Shown one piece after another: positions 47,814 to 60,200 of a stretch of DNA of 64,000 nt; position 1 is the stretch's first letter, and every line of letters begins with the position of its first letter. This DNA comes from Crotophaga sulcirostris. Its lineage: Eukaryota > Chordata > Aves > Cuculiformes > Crotophagidae. A model generated the notes under the pieces. The model had not been told where the DNA came from and did not search any database. It saw only the letters and a list, made by a program, of their open reading frames with translations. The position numbers and the translations under genes are program-made. The stretch is from positions 3,230,440-3,294,439 of the forward strand of contig VYZB01000016.1 in assembly GCA_013397455.1 (NCBI GenBank), given 5' to 3'.

Positions 47814-49816
47814 TAGAGCAGAAGGATTTTAATAAGCGTGTTATATAGGTAGTGGGTTAGATGCTGCATTCAAGCCTATGTTTTGTTTTCTTACGTAGTG
47901 AAAAAACTACATAAATAAAATTTTCATCCTCAAGGTGGATACCCCAAAACGCTAGCTTTTTCCTTGCAATCCTAATATAGAAATGCATAGCAAATAGTGG
48001 AGTAGGTTCCTCCAGCACCGCAGAGTTTTTGTATGGCCTTTTTTTATCTTTTTTTTTTTCTTGTATCCAAGCAAGTCATGTCTTTATTTTCTAAACTAAA
48101 AATTAAGAAGCTATTTGAGTTATCAGTTTGATTTTACTACATTTTTGCAATATCATATAAGAATAGATCTAAATCTGTGTTATATTGTAACAGATCTTTT
48201 CTTGAATGATCATGTATTTTGCATACTATTTTAAATCACTCAAGTAGAATTCAGTAAAAATACATAAAAGATTTGCTAGCTTATTTTCTACTAGCTCTAT
48301 TTCACAGCTGTGGTGATCTGCCTGATTAAGAGATTAGTCTCTGAGAAGAGCGTATTTGAATGAGAATGAACTGTGAATGCTCAGTGGTACCAAGTACATT
48401 ATTTTCCACATGATGGAGGTGGTTCTAATTATTTGCACGTAATTTGATTGCTATGTTGTGTATTACTATTTCAATTACCGTATTATTGCCATAAAATGTG
48501 CTGCTGTGGTGAGAAAAATACGTTTTGTATTATACAGAGAGGAGCAGAGATACAGACAAAATGGAGCAGTATTATGAGGTTTCTAAAGGATTGTATGAGT
48601 TACATACTAGTTCCTGAAATGAAAGAGTCTACAGACTTGGTGACAGTGTATAAATCATCTTGCAAAATCCTGTGAAATCTAAAACAAAATTTCAGCAGTT
48701 TTTTAATGTGGAATACTTTATATATAGACTTCATTATTTTCCACAGTAAGTCACTAGATCCTTTCTTACATTGTCAGTTGTTTTAATACAACCAAACAGA
48801 ATGCTGTGCTTGGTGGAGGCTTTTAATGCCACAATATTGTTCACAGAGGATAGCATGTGTCTATGATAGCCCAGGGAATCTTAGAGTGCCCTGTGGCCTG
48901 CAAAGCTCCCAGGTCTCTAGACCAAAACTAGCATGTTAGTATCAAGCCTAAAAATCTTCACTAGTAAGTGTAGCATCAAATTAGTAACCATAATTTATAT
49001 TTATGTCTCAGTTTCCTTAGGAGGAGCTTCGGTAAAATTTATTTAAACCTGCATGATGTTTTATTTCCCAGGGATAATATATGAGAAGAAAACAGCTGTT
49101 CCTCCTTTCATAATAACTTTGGAGTTACATTTTTAACTTACTGCAGGGAAACATTCTCTATTTTTCTTAGATCTTCTGCATGGTGGGAGCTTCTGAAGGA
49201 AAAATCTTTCTTTTCTTACAACACCCCTTCAGTTTGAACTCCAGCAGCAACCACACAAAAGTTATCTTCTGATTAATATAATAGCATGGTGTAGAATGTC
49301 CTTTGTGAGCAGAATTTATGTGAAACAAGTTAACATTAAATCAGTATTTTACAGACTGTGGGTATGCGTTTAAGGAGTAGAAGCAGATACACATTCAGGG
49401 ATGATGTGGGAAGAGAATACAGAGAGGAGCAGTTTGGAAACTTTAACGTTAATAATACCAGATTGTGCAACACTGTCTAAGGAAAAAATCCTTGCTTAAT
49501 CTATTGATCATACTGCAATACAGTCACTATAAAGTAGTAGTAAACCTTCAAGTATTGTAAGTATTATAAGAAATGTAGTTCCCCACCTAATGTTATTATC
49601 TAGTGTTGAGAAGTAGGGTGTTGCTACATTACAATGTGCAAACCCACTGAAAACCATTTTGTCTAGTCTCTCCAAGCCATCAGGCCTACTTTAGGAGCAG
49701 GAAAACTTGATAAAATACAGCTGTGGAGGAATATATTGCTGTGCTCAGGCAATAGGCCCAAGGTGTCCCAGAATCATCCAGCTGACTGACCAGCTTTATA
49801 GAGAAAGGAGTGGGAT

Positions 49817-49843
49817 ATCTCTGTCTCTCTCTCTCTCGCTCTG
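49817..49843 (+). repeat. CT dinucleotide microsatellite, interrupted
   Basis: About twelve CT units with G interruptions at two places. This is a typical short vertebrate microsatellite that may be length-variable. Confidence 0.85.
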
Positions 49844-52620
49844 ACTTGTTGAGGCATTTTTCTGTCTATCATTCTTTGTTCTTGACTTCTTTTTTTTCAT
49901 TCTTAGTGTTGTATGCTGTGTGTGATGAGTGAAGATGTTGTTTTTTTAATTTGATCAGTATTCTATATCAGTGTTTACAAGAAAATATACTGAGACTAAA
50001 TGTCTAATTCAGAAGCTAGATGAGGAAGAGACCATGCTTTTCTAGTTTTACCTCTGTAGTTCTGCAGTTCTGTTTTAAATATGCCTTTTGGTTTTTTTAC
50101 TACCCCTTTCAGATTTTCTGTCCTCTTCAGTTTTTTTTTTATTTTTTCCTCAAAGCAAGACCAATAATTATTTGAAGGGCTTTAAAAACAACTGAAAAAA
50201 AATTGTTATGCATTATGTGCTGTGATCATGTTTCTGCTTTTTGCATGGTTATGACATGGCAAGATTAATACTAGTGTAAGTCAGTGTATACCCCAAGTCA
50301 ATTTTCCATTCATAAAAGGAATCTAAATTAAAATGGCAACTTGTAAACTCAATATGGCATGTGACAAGTTGATGAATAGTAAATAAAGCTTAGTAATAAA
50401 ACCCAATTAATTTCAAGTCTGCATATATATTGAAGTTGTTGATCTGACAAACAAAGTTATTGTCTCATCCTCAGAAACTGAGAAATTAATCTGAAAATTG
50501 CCCAGATAAATTGAACTTGTTCATCTCTGCTCAATTTGTAGAAAAAAGAATGTGTGTGTACTATTACTCAAAGAAAACTGTTTTATATATCTGAACATGC
50601 AATTTTTTTCAGAGTTTCAGATTAAAAAATAATCAAACTTTCCTTAATTGATTTGGAATAAATACTTCTAGCTGCTAAGTAATCCTCCATTCCTTGAAAT
50701 TAATTCTTAAATTAGAAGATGAATGTCTAGACTTTCATGTTCTTTAAAACATAGTAATAAGCCCTTAAGATCAAAACCCTTTTCTTTATACAGTAAATGC
50801 CTACATATGTGCTCTGTAACCACTTAGATTTATTTTCTGTTTCAAACTTCGGCTGTTTCAGTTTGCTTGACAGAACACAGACACACCATAAGTACAGTAT
50901 GCAAAACACTCCTCCCATTTATTGCTGAAGCTGGCCTTGAAATTGCTTTTCCTTTTGGGAATTCTTGTTCAAAATGTTGTAAATATTTATTCAAAGAGTC
51001 ATCTCATCTCTGTCACAGTTTCCTATGGACACATTCATAACCTTAAGAAATTATGTCTCTTATTTTTAAAAACATATGAGGCAAATAGAAAATTACTTGG
51101 TGAGATGGAGGGGGGAAGATGCTGCACCTTTTAGAAATACATTATTTTTGTTGAAATATTAATTTGTTGAAATTTGTGTATTTTCTTTAGAATATTAACA
51201 AGGCAAGTGTGTATCTATTTTGTGAGCAATGACATCTGAAAAATTCTGTGTTTACAAGTTCTGCAAAGTATATTTAAATACAAAATTTGACGAATCTTTC
51301 TAATAAAAAAAGCTAGTTGAATGATGCAAATTTGTTGTAGATATTAAGCCATGTACTGTTACTGCTGGTAATTAGTTGTCTTTGAAATGCTTGTCCTTAA
51401 TATTTTTCTTCAATATTATATAACATCTTCTGACATGATGAACCCCAAGGTGTAAGAACATTAGGCAAGCATTATACATTTGATGTACATGTAATTTACA
51501 TTTAAATTTTTTGTAGTTAAAAAATCATCAGGTTTGTGTATGCCATGCAGACTGAGTTTTCAAAAGCCCCTTTTAATATTAAACTACCCTGAGTAACAAA
51601 GGTTAGGGAGGATGAGAATGAATAGCTGCAGGAAAAGCTGAAAAATCCTGCACTACTTGAAAAAACAACAAAGAAACCCCACCAAAAACTACACACAAAC
51701 ACAACCCTCTCCATATATAATGTTTGTACAGTGATGCATTAAGGTGAGTGATGCTAATCTATATGATGCTTACAGTAAAAGTCTAAAAACTTTGAATTAT
51801 TTAGTTTTTTTTTTTTCCATTTTCCACTTTGTTTTCAAATATAAAATTGGAGGGGGGTTGATGACAAATTCAGATTAGTGATTGGACAATTATCTGGTTG
51901 AGGTTTGAGAATAAATATAACATTCAAAGCTACAGTAATTCACAGCTTCATCATGTTAAGGTGCTGTATGACAATGTGCTTTGGATTTTATGCATCTTAC
52001 ACATTTTTCTCCTTTCCTGTTACTGAGAAATGTTACTGAAAGGTAGACCCTGCTATGTTAAAATGATGTACAAGTGTAAAGAAACATTCCTATTTTAAAA
52101 GATATGCTCTGATATAAAGGTCAGTGCTCCTCTTCAGTTTGCTGTTAGGTGTGTTAATATTTATGCTGTTATTTAGCAAAATACAGAAATCTCTTTTATT
52201 TGATGCTGTTCAGAATTACTAAGTGCTTAAACATCTGCTCACACTGCAACTATAAGAAAGATATTGTGTTAGTCTTAACCCTGATTCAAATATTTCTCTT
52301 CCATTTCTCATCTGCCCTTATCCCTTTTAGTTTATTTTTCAACTTAAGGGTTTGTATCTGTTGTTCAGGACTCCTGCACAGTTCTGTGTCCAGAAGCCAA
52401 GTGATTCCAATGAGAAATCATTTCAGAAGTAGAGAACTGCCATGCTAGAAGTAATATCAGCCCATTTCATGTGCTTTTCTTGGAAAATAAAATTTCTAAA
52501 TGTTGGCCGGGAGGAAAAAGATACGTTATACCTCCATATTTCAACAAGAGAGAAATATTGCAAGCAGCAAGTGAAACCATACATCTCTGATATTGACTTG
52601 TTCTGCTATTTTTGTAACTG

Positions 52621-52635
52621 TCAGCAGGTGGTGCT
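52621..52635 (+). promoter_or_regulatory. CTCF-like core motif
   Basis: TCAGCAGGTGGTGCT differs from the CTCF core CCAGCAGGTGGCGCT by two C-to-T changes, one of which is at the CpG of the consensus and so looks like a deamination. It is the closest match I noticed in the window. Affinity would be reduced, and binding is unproven. Confidence 0.2.
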
Positions 52636-53400
52636 GAAATGCAGTATAGTAGCTGAGAGACTGACACACACACAAAATAATAAAAAAGTAATACTTAGAA
52701 TCTATTTTGCTTTTTGCGCTGTAGGAGGTTTTGTTCTTCGGAGGATCTTTAAGTTAGGTTATAAAATTATTTTCACTTCTAAGTATTAGGGAATTGTGAA
52801 AACTAGATCAATTTTCTTTTGCAGCAACTGATATTAAAGTATTTTTTGTAAAATGCAAATCATTGTCACTTGTGCACTAGTTTTGTGACAAATGTGGCAA
52901 TAAAGGACATGCAGGCAACCCAGGAGAAAGATGAGAAGGGTATATGGGTTCGTGAACTGAATAGGTAAAGCAATAGGGACAGTGAACTCATTCCCATCAT
53001 GCTTGCCCCATATCCATTAAGAAATTGTACCTGAAACCCACCAAAACTAGTCTGCTTCCCAGCCTAAGAAAATATTTACACAGTAAAAAATGACAGAGAA
53101 CGGTTCCATCTAGGGATTAATTTTCTTAATGCTCTGTCACTACTCTTTCTCTGGCTGTAGGCAGCACTTAAAAAGTGAGCAGGGCTTTTAAAGTTACTTT
53201 GCCAATAACATTCCTGCCTTATGTGCTGCTTCTGAATGAGATATACTGAAAAGTCAGTCCCACCTAGGAGAGAATGAGGAACTTAATTTTTTCTAAATCT
53301 TGTCTTTATTTTTCTTTTTGGCCAGAAGCAGCTCAAGAAGTAACTAAGTAGAAGCAGTAGAGTTTGGGATGCTCTTGGCAAAACAGCACATGCTGTTGAT

Positions 53401-53434
53401 ACAATTGAGTAGTATTACACAATTGAGTAGTGTT
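53401..53434 (+). repeat. Tandem duplication, period 18
   Basis: ACAATTGAGTAGTATT at 53401-53416 is followed by ACAATTGAGTAGTGTT at 53419-53434, 15 of 16 bases identical. It is a small local duplication. Confidence 0.75.
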
Positions 53435-56002
53435 TTCCCTTCTGTCTCATTCAATGTATTGGATGATTTAATAGAAATATTGGCTTTCAACTAACTTTTT
53501 ACTGCCATTCCATTGCAAATCTTAAGCAGAAAATCCTCCCAGCTGCAGTCCCACTCTCTTCAAACTATGTATGGGATTAATGATAATTAATCAAATACGA
53601 GAAAAAGAGGTGAAGCATTTGCTCTTTTTTGCCACTCCACACTTTCATATGGTCAGTGGTATTACGTGATTATTTTGTTCAGTGGCAAGAGAATGATCTT
53701 ATTTCATTAGAGAAAATGAACATAGAGGTGGAAGTTGAGTGGTGTCTAAGGTTTCATGGTAGGAATGTGAATGTATATATCGTTAAGGTTTGGGAGGTTT
53801 TTCCACATAAAAGGTACAAATGAAACAATAGATGTACTGTCTTAGGTAATATAAAACATAAATAATTTGATTGGCATAAATTAATACCTGAAAGTATGAT
53901 GAAAGTCCATTTCATTCTTTATACTGAGATTTGTTATAACAGTTGTTATATGCTTTGTTTACTTTAAGTGCATTGCTTACAAACAAGCAGGTATGTTTCT
54001 TGTGGAGGTTGTGGATTACTCACTGGCCAATGCGATCCTGACAGTGCATTTGTTCACCTACTTTTATCTCCTGTTTTTCAAATACTGACAGTCTAGAAGG
54101 TTAAAAGGCAACAGATGGCTTATACTGAGAATCTAGAGGCAATTTTTGTGTTGTGTAATTTGGATGAATCTGCATTGATCCAAGAAATGATCCTGGGTAC
54201 TTCACTGTTTCAGCATTTCTAGTCTCACTCAGGCTACCTGAGATATTGACTTTTGGAGGGTGACAGCCAAGAGAGATCAAATTGCCAACACTTTCTGGTT
54301 CCCCAGAAATGAAGACACAAATTCATGCAACGTGAAGAAGAGGCCTATTAGATGTACTTTCCAGACAAGTTTGTACTCTTGCTAAGCCATTGACTCTGTT
54401 CCTACCACAGATCAACACTCCTAGTAACATGTTACTTTTCTCCCACTCCATTCTATCTCCTTTGTCTTCAGCGACTGATCTTATATGCAATTCACTTTCC
54501 CATAGTAACATGAACTCTATGTTCTGCATCTTTGGGATGAAATGTAATAAAATATATATAAATTTGAAATAATATTTTAAAGTATTTCCCTCTTTTTCTG
54601 TCTTCTGATGTAGCTTTCCTGCAGAACTTTTCCAGACTTGGATCAGGAGTCATCAGCTGACCAAACTGCTGTTGGCTTTCATGTGGCTTCATGCCACTTG
54701 TTTTGATAAGAAATCCTCTGAGTTATTTGTGAATACATGCATGTTGCAAACCATTGGACACACAAAAAATACAGAAATAAGCTGTTTTTCAAATACTTTT
54801 CAGTTTAGTTTTCATGAATGGTTGGGGGTGCAATGAACCATCTGAGATAAATGTCTATGAGAAATCAAAACATTATTGGAAGAGATGTGAAAATTAAGTA
54901 AGCTATTAAATGGAGATGATAAAATATTAGTAAAAATATCAATAATTAAAATAGAGAATGCAGACTTGTAAAGAAGCTTAGTAATGTATAGTTCTTCAGC
55001 GAAAAATGAATCATAAAATTGTTATATGCAAGCTTTTTACTCAGAGATTCGTTCTAGTAAATACTTTAAGCAGTGTGTATCAGCTCTGAAATCAACTCTT
55101 ACATCAATTGCTGTATCATATGTTGAAGGGAATGAAACACCCCAGTGTCAGAAGAATTCTTACTTCATATCCTATACTTTAAAGAATTATTAAAAATCCA
55201 GCTGCACATTAACCGTGCTTCTTATGAAACACGTGTTATCTACTTTACCACTCTTGACCTTATCATATGGTAATTTTCTAGCTTTTAAGATGTAATTTTT
55301 GAGATTTTCAGAGGTACTCCCGATTTCTTCCTAAGATGCTTTTACTGTCTTAAGTAGTCTTTAGATGATTTACTTCTAGTACTTTCACTTTATATTTCAT
55401 ATGTTGATTGCTTGCTGAACTCTTGCCTTGATGTATGAATAGTAAACGAAGCTATAAAAAGCTTTAAATGTAATTTACCTCAGCTTCTAGAGTCAGATTA
55501 TTTCATATTGCAAAGATGAATTTCCTTATCTTTGCTACATAACCTATAGAGAAGATTTAATAAAAATAACTCAAATACTTTACTACTCAAAAAACGTATG
55601 TTGAAAAGGTTTGAGTGACCAATTATTTCACTGAAAATAATTCTTCTGTTTACTTGGGTTGTTTATGTATAAACCTTTTCCTAGAAAGGAAGAAAAAAAG
55701 ACTGTATTTCTTTTTCATGCTCCACCAGCCTTATCAGTTCTGTACTTAATAGTTTCCAAGATTTTAAAGAAATTTGGATAAAGCAGCTCAGCCTTTTAAA
55801 AAGTATAAAACATAACAAATAACAGTAAAGCCTTCATTGAGCTGATTAATATTTAGGATTTTAACATATCCTAATGTTCTTATTGTTGCCTTCTTAAAAA
55901 TCTTCTTATATAAGCTTTCCAAATTAACTCTCCCATTGGAGAGCAGTATTTTCAATAAGCCCAGTTAGTTGTTTGGAAATAGTTTCAGTGAGCTCAGTTA
56001 GA

Positions 56003-56466
56003 ACCACAGAATCATAAAATCATATATATTGGAAGTGCCTGTGGGTGTCATCCAGTCTAACCTTGTGTTCATAGTAGGGCCAGTTGTGGCAGATTGCTCA
56101 GGGCTTTGTGCAATTGTGTTTTCAAATATCTCCAAGATGGTTATTGCACAATCTTCTTTAGCGCCTGTTCAAAGACTAACTGTCCTCACTGTAAGTTTTT
56201 TCCTTTACTGAGTTAAGATATCTCATGTTCTAACTTGCATTTGTTGTCCCTTATGCTTCTGCGTCTCTGAGAAATGCTTGACATCTCTTCTCTGTGTAGC
56301 TGTAAACTTCAATATTTTTTCCCTTAGCTTTGTTTCAAGCCTGAACAAACTTTTTTTTTCTCTTCGCTTCTCATATGTTGTGCCCCTGACCATCCTGGTA
56401 ACTTTAGGTTGAAGTTCCTCCAATATGTCTATCTTATACTGGAGAGTCCAAAACAGGTCATAGTGC
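56003..56466 (-). mobile_element. CR1 LINE, old diverged 3' fragment
   Basis: The plus strand shows a decayed complement of a CR1 3' end: ACAGAATCATAAAATCAT at about 56008-56025, then GGAAGTGCC and CATCCAGTCTAACC, followed by AAATATCTCCAAGATGG. Further on, TGTGCCCCTGACC, TCCTCCAATATGTCTATCTT and TACTGGAGAGTCCAAAACAGG match the part of CR1 ORF2 that encodes the region before the C-terminus. Many small deletions and substitutions separate it from the other copies, so it is the oldest insertion recognised here. No frame remains except short pieces such as EELQPKVTRMVRG. Confidence 0.8.
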
Positions 56467-57260
56467 ATCATTAATAATGTTGAACATTAAAGAAGACATG
56501 GTCTGAAATAACCACAGAAAGAATCCCACTTGTGCTATAAATAGCATTTAGATAAAGGCCAATAAATTTCATTAAATGGTGCTTCAGTGATGTTCGGAGT
56601 TCTGTGGGAGAATATTTTTTAAATTTTAAATTTAAAGAGGCTTCAGAGCAGTTCAAGACAGGTAATGAGAAATTCTCACTATAGAATATACTTTACTATT
56701 AGTCTGCTTTTTATCTAGCTTCAGGTTCCATCTGTTAAAGCTTCTTTGGTGTCTTCCTTCTAATACAAGTATTGTCAACTAATTCAGTTGTTATTCAGGT
56801 GTTTACCAAAATCCTCTAGATTGGTACAATAGACTTTCCAGAACTGCAAATAAAAGTGAGTTTTGGGGTTTTTCTTAAATATAGTTTAATTCTGGTACCT
56901 GACAATTCAGATTTAAGATATTTATAAGATAATTAAAGATAAGAAAAATAATAATAAAAGATTTCATTCAACATGTAATTATTATTCCATACTATAGGTG
57001 ACTGATGATGAGAAACTCACAGACATAATTTGCAAAGGTTGTTCTCTGAATTTCTTCTCAGTTTCTACTTATAGTGTCACTCTGTAGTGTGTTCCTGGGC
57101 CAGTTAAGATTGCTCTGATGTCCTCCATCCAGAATATATCCTAGTTCTAAAGATCTTTTCTGAATAATATGTGCTTTCTGTCAACGTAGTTGAATCACCC
57201 ATGATAATCTAGCTTCCCAGACATTGCACCATCCATTCCTAATGAGTATGGCAAATGTGA

Positions 57261-57283
57261 TTTTTTTTTAATTTTTTTTTTTT
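57261..57283. repeat. Double T tract (T9, AA, T12)
   Basis: Two runs of T separated by AA on the plus strand. It is a simple low-complexity tract. Confidence 0.75.
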
Positions 57284-60200
57284 GTCCTGCATATAGCCCT
57301 TCACAATGCTGTGTTCTTCTAGCTAGCTGTTTCTTAGCTTTCATTTTACATCTCTGGCTCATTACCTGGCCTCTACTCAGAGCTAATCCTGTGTTTGTGA
57401 TCATTCACATCATGAAACTGGTGGACACAACTGATCATTTTGTGATAGCGGTCTACTTGTTACATGTTGGGGTTTTTAGGGCAAATCCCTTAAAGTATTT
57501 TCTCATGTAAACTGGACCCTTGGGAAGAACTTTCTGTGAACATCCTCAGCTGCTCCGTTGTTCTTCTTTAAATCCCTCCTTAAAAACCTGTTTCTTTAAG
57601 CATCCCAGAAACATGGGAATTGTTAACAGTGTGTCTGCTAAAACCCATCCAACACTATAAGGAAAACACTTTTAGTGGGAAATGGTTAGAGGTAACTCAT
57701 TCCTACAGCTCTTGGTCATGAAACAGGATTTCCTGCTCCTTTTTCGGACCAAAGAACTACTATATCTAAATGACAGCGGAGCCAGAGCATTTAGCGTGTC
57801 TAGTTTCTTCATGGGATCACACTTTTAGACAGAAAGAGGCTACTCCAAAGGGTATTTTGGAAACGTTCGTCTTTCTTTGGAGGAAGTGTATCTTTTTTCT
57901 ATTGACTGTAAAGGAAGTAAAAGTAAACCACCTCTCCATATGGGAGGGTAGAGGTATTATAATGTGTTCTCCAGGGTTAGTGCTGATCTTTATAGTGTTT
58001 TATGTTTTATTTATGATCTCTTAGGATTATACCATTATACCAGTTTCTGAGCCAAAAATGGGCTTTTTTTTTATGATTTATTTACAGACAGCTCTTATAT
58101 AAGTTTATCAACTTATTGACTGTGTTTGTAAAGTATTTCTAAGATTACTCAGTTCTTACAGCGTGACAGGGAGATATTTGGAGCTATTCTGCACATCTGA
58201 CTTACCTGAATTATCTCGTTCATGTTAAGAGAGAATTCTGTAGAACACACTGGGACTTCGTCTAAAGCTATATACAGGAAAAGTGTGTAGTATTAGATGG
58301 TCTAAGAAACATGAGAGACAGGTGGGAAGGAGCAAGGGTTGAGCACATAAGAAGTGATTATAGGAGACTTCAGAACCACCAACAGAGACCACTTACAGGT
58401 GGTGAGTTAAAACTGAAACAAACAATTAAGTGTGAGAGATAACAGTAATTCAAAATATGGACTGATAGGCATCAAGTGGAAACCTCATTTATTTAAAATG
58501 TTGTTAGAATGAAACTACTGTATCTCAGTGTTCTTTAAAGGTGTAACTAAACATGTAGTCTGAAGGGATAGAAGCAACTGAGCTGTAAAAGTGCATGCTT
58601 TCTTTTAATCCAATTTATTTCAAGAGTGGTAAAGGATGATGTCAAAGTATAATACAAATTAACTACATAGTTCTGTTTTGTTTTGTTTTATTTTGGAGTG
58701 ACATTTGTATGTAATTTTATTTTATAATGCTAGAGGCTTAACAGAATATGATTAAAGCAATTCAGTGGAGGTATGGTCTGGTTTACTGCTGCATCCTGTT
58801 GGCCATAAAAGCCAAAAAAAATGGTAGAAGGTCCCACGTGTCTTGTAGATATGAACATCTGAAAATTCTTCAGTGTAGTGTGCTAGGTTTTTGGAGGTTG
58901 ACATTACCCCATTGCAGTGGCTGTGAGAGGTCCAAAAAAAATTTAATTAAATTTCCCCTTGGAGATACTGGCTGCTAAGTGCTCTGGATGTAACTATTGC
59001 AGTTATATTACAAAATATCTTTTCATCTTTTTGCAGTTTTTGTAAAATTATATCACAAAGGAAATATGTATAAGCAGTACTTTAGATAAGAAATATTCTA
59101 CCATGTCCAGCAGACCCATTATTCACCCCCATGAGCACGATTAAGTGTTTTCTGTTTGCTTTGTTTCATATTTAATTGTATCATTTATTCACTTTCAGAA
59201 CAAATAAAAAACCCCAAACCCTCACCATCGACTCACCCACTGGAAAAAAAAAACAAAAAACAAACAAGACCAAGCCACAACTATCAATATCTATTTGTAA
59301 TCATAAGAAAGGGAAAAGAACAGTTTTCAGATTAGTGCAGCCCTGATTAAACCTTCTGTAGCTACTCAGCCAAATGCCACTTCACGGTCCATTTTGACTC
59401 CTCACTGTAACAAGAAATTCCTTCTGCCCTGCACAGTTCATATAACTAGGATTATTCTTCTGCTTTCTCCTTCTATAGCTCCTTCATTCCTTCCATAAAA
59501 AAGATTTTTAAATTGTATTTAGGAGTGACAGCTATAGCATACCTTCATATTGGTTTCAGGTTTCCTACAAGAGAGGAACATCAACTCATTCTGACAGGAG
59601 TCTCATCTGAGGTTTCTTCTTGAATTAAGAAAAACCATCACAAAGAAAATAAACTAATTACCATTCTAATTCAGCCAGACCCTTTCAAAAATAATGCAAA
59701 CATTTCGTCTTGTGAAGTAAATGTACTAGAAATCCCTGTTGTTTCTGCAGGAAGGAAAATTTACATGGATTACCATTGCAAGATATTTAGGCAACAAAGG
59801 AATGCACTTCCAAGAAATAGAACCCGTTATTATTAACCCTTAAATAATATTAAGACCATCAAACTGTCTTTACCTAACTTTTTTTTCAATTAGACAAGAA
59901 TTTCATGAAATGTTGAGCGGTGTTTCTAAGAAAGTACAAATCCATAGCTACTCTCGCAGAGTTAGGAAGAAAGAGCCTTATGCCCCCTAAAATTGGCTTA
60001 CAAGAGCAGCAAAATAATCAGTGATTTTTACTTCTTTTCAATACGAAAAATGTTATTTCCTGACCAACTCTTTAACAGGAATTTTATAAAAGAAGCAGAA
60101 CCATTGTGTATGTCCACTGGTAGTTCACTTATAGAAACACTGTGTTTTGTAGTCCCTTGTTACGCTATTGTTATCATCCATAGAAGTCCCTGACAGCCAC

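Larger units (their letters stand above)
47814..56002. other. Unique A+T-rich DNA
   Basis: No gene is supported. A CT-rich microsatellite lies at 49817-49843, a CTCF-like core at 52621-52635 and a small tandem duplication at 53401-53434. The longest open frame outside CR1 (52442-52789, 115 codons) lies here; it has no family signature, no clear splice sites and average composition, so I do not call it. Confidence 0.6.

Noticed and set aside
52442..52789. The 115-codon frame, the longest outside CR1
   Set aside because: It has no family motif, no credible splice sites and an unremarkable start context. Frames of this length are expected by chance in 64 kb on six frames.
57770..58024. An 84-codon frame with a hydrophobic C-terminus, as a small membrane protein
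   Set aside because: The hydrophobic stretch comes from T-rich codons; there is no conserved motif or promoter context.
59195..59280. A-rich stretch as the poly(A) tail of a processed pseudogene
   Set aside because: The upstream sequence has no recognisable open frame or gene similarity, and the A tract is interrupted by many C bases.
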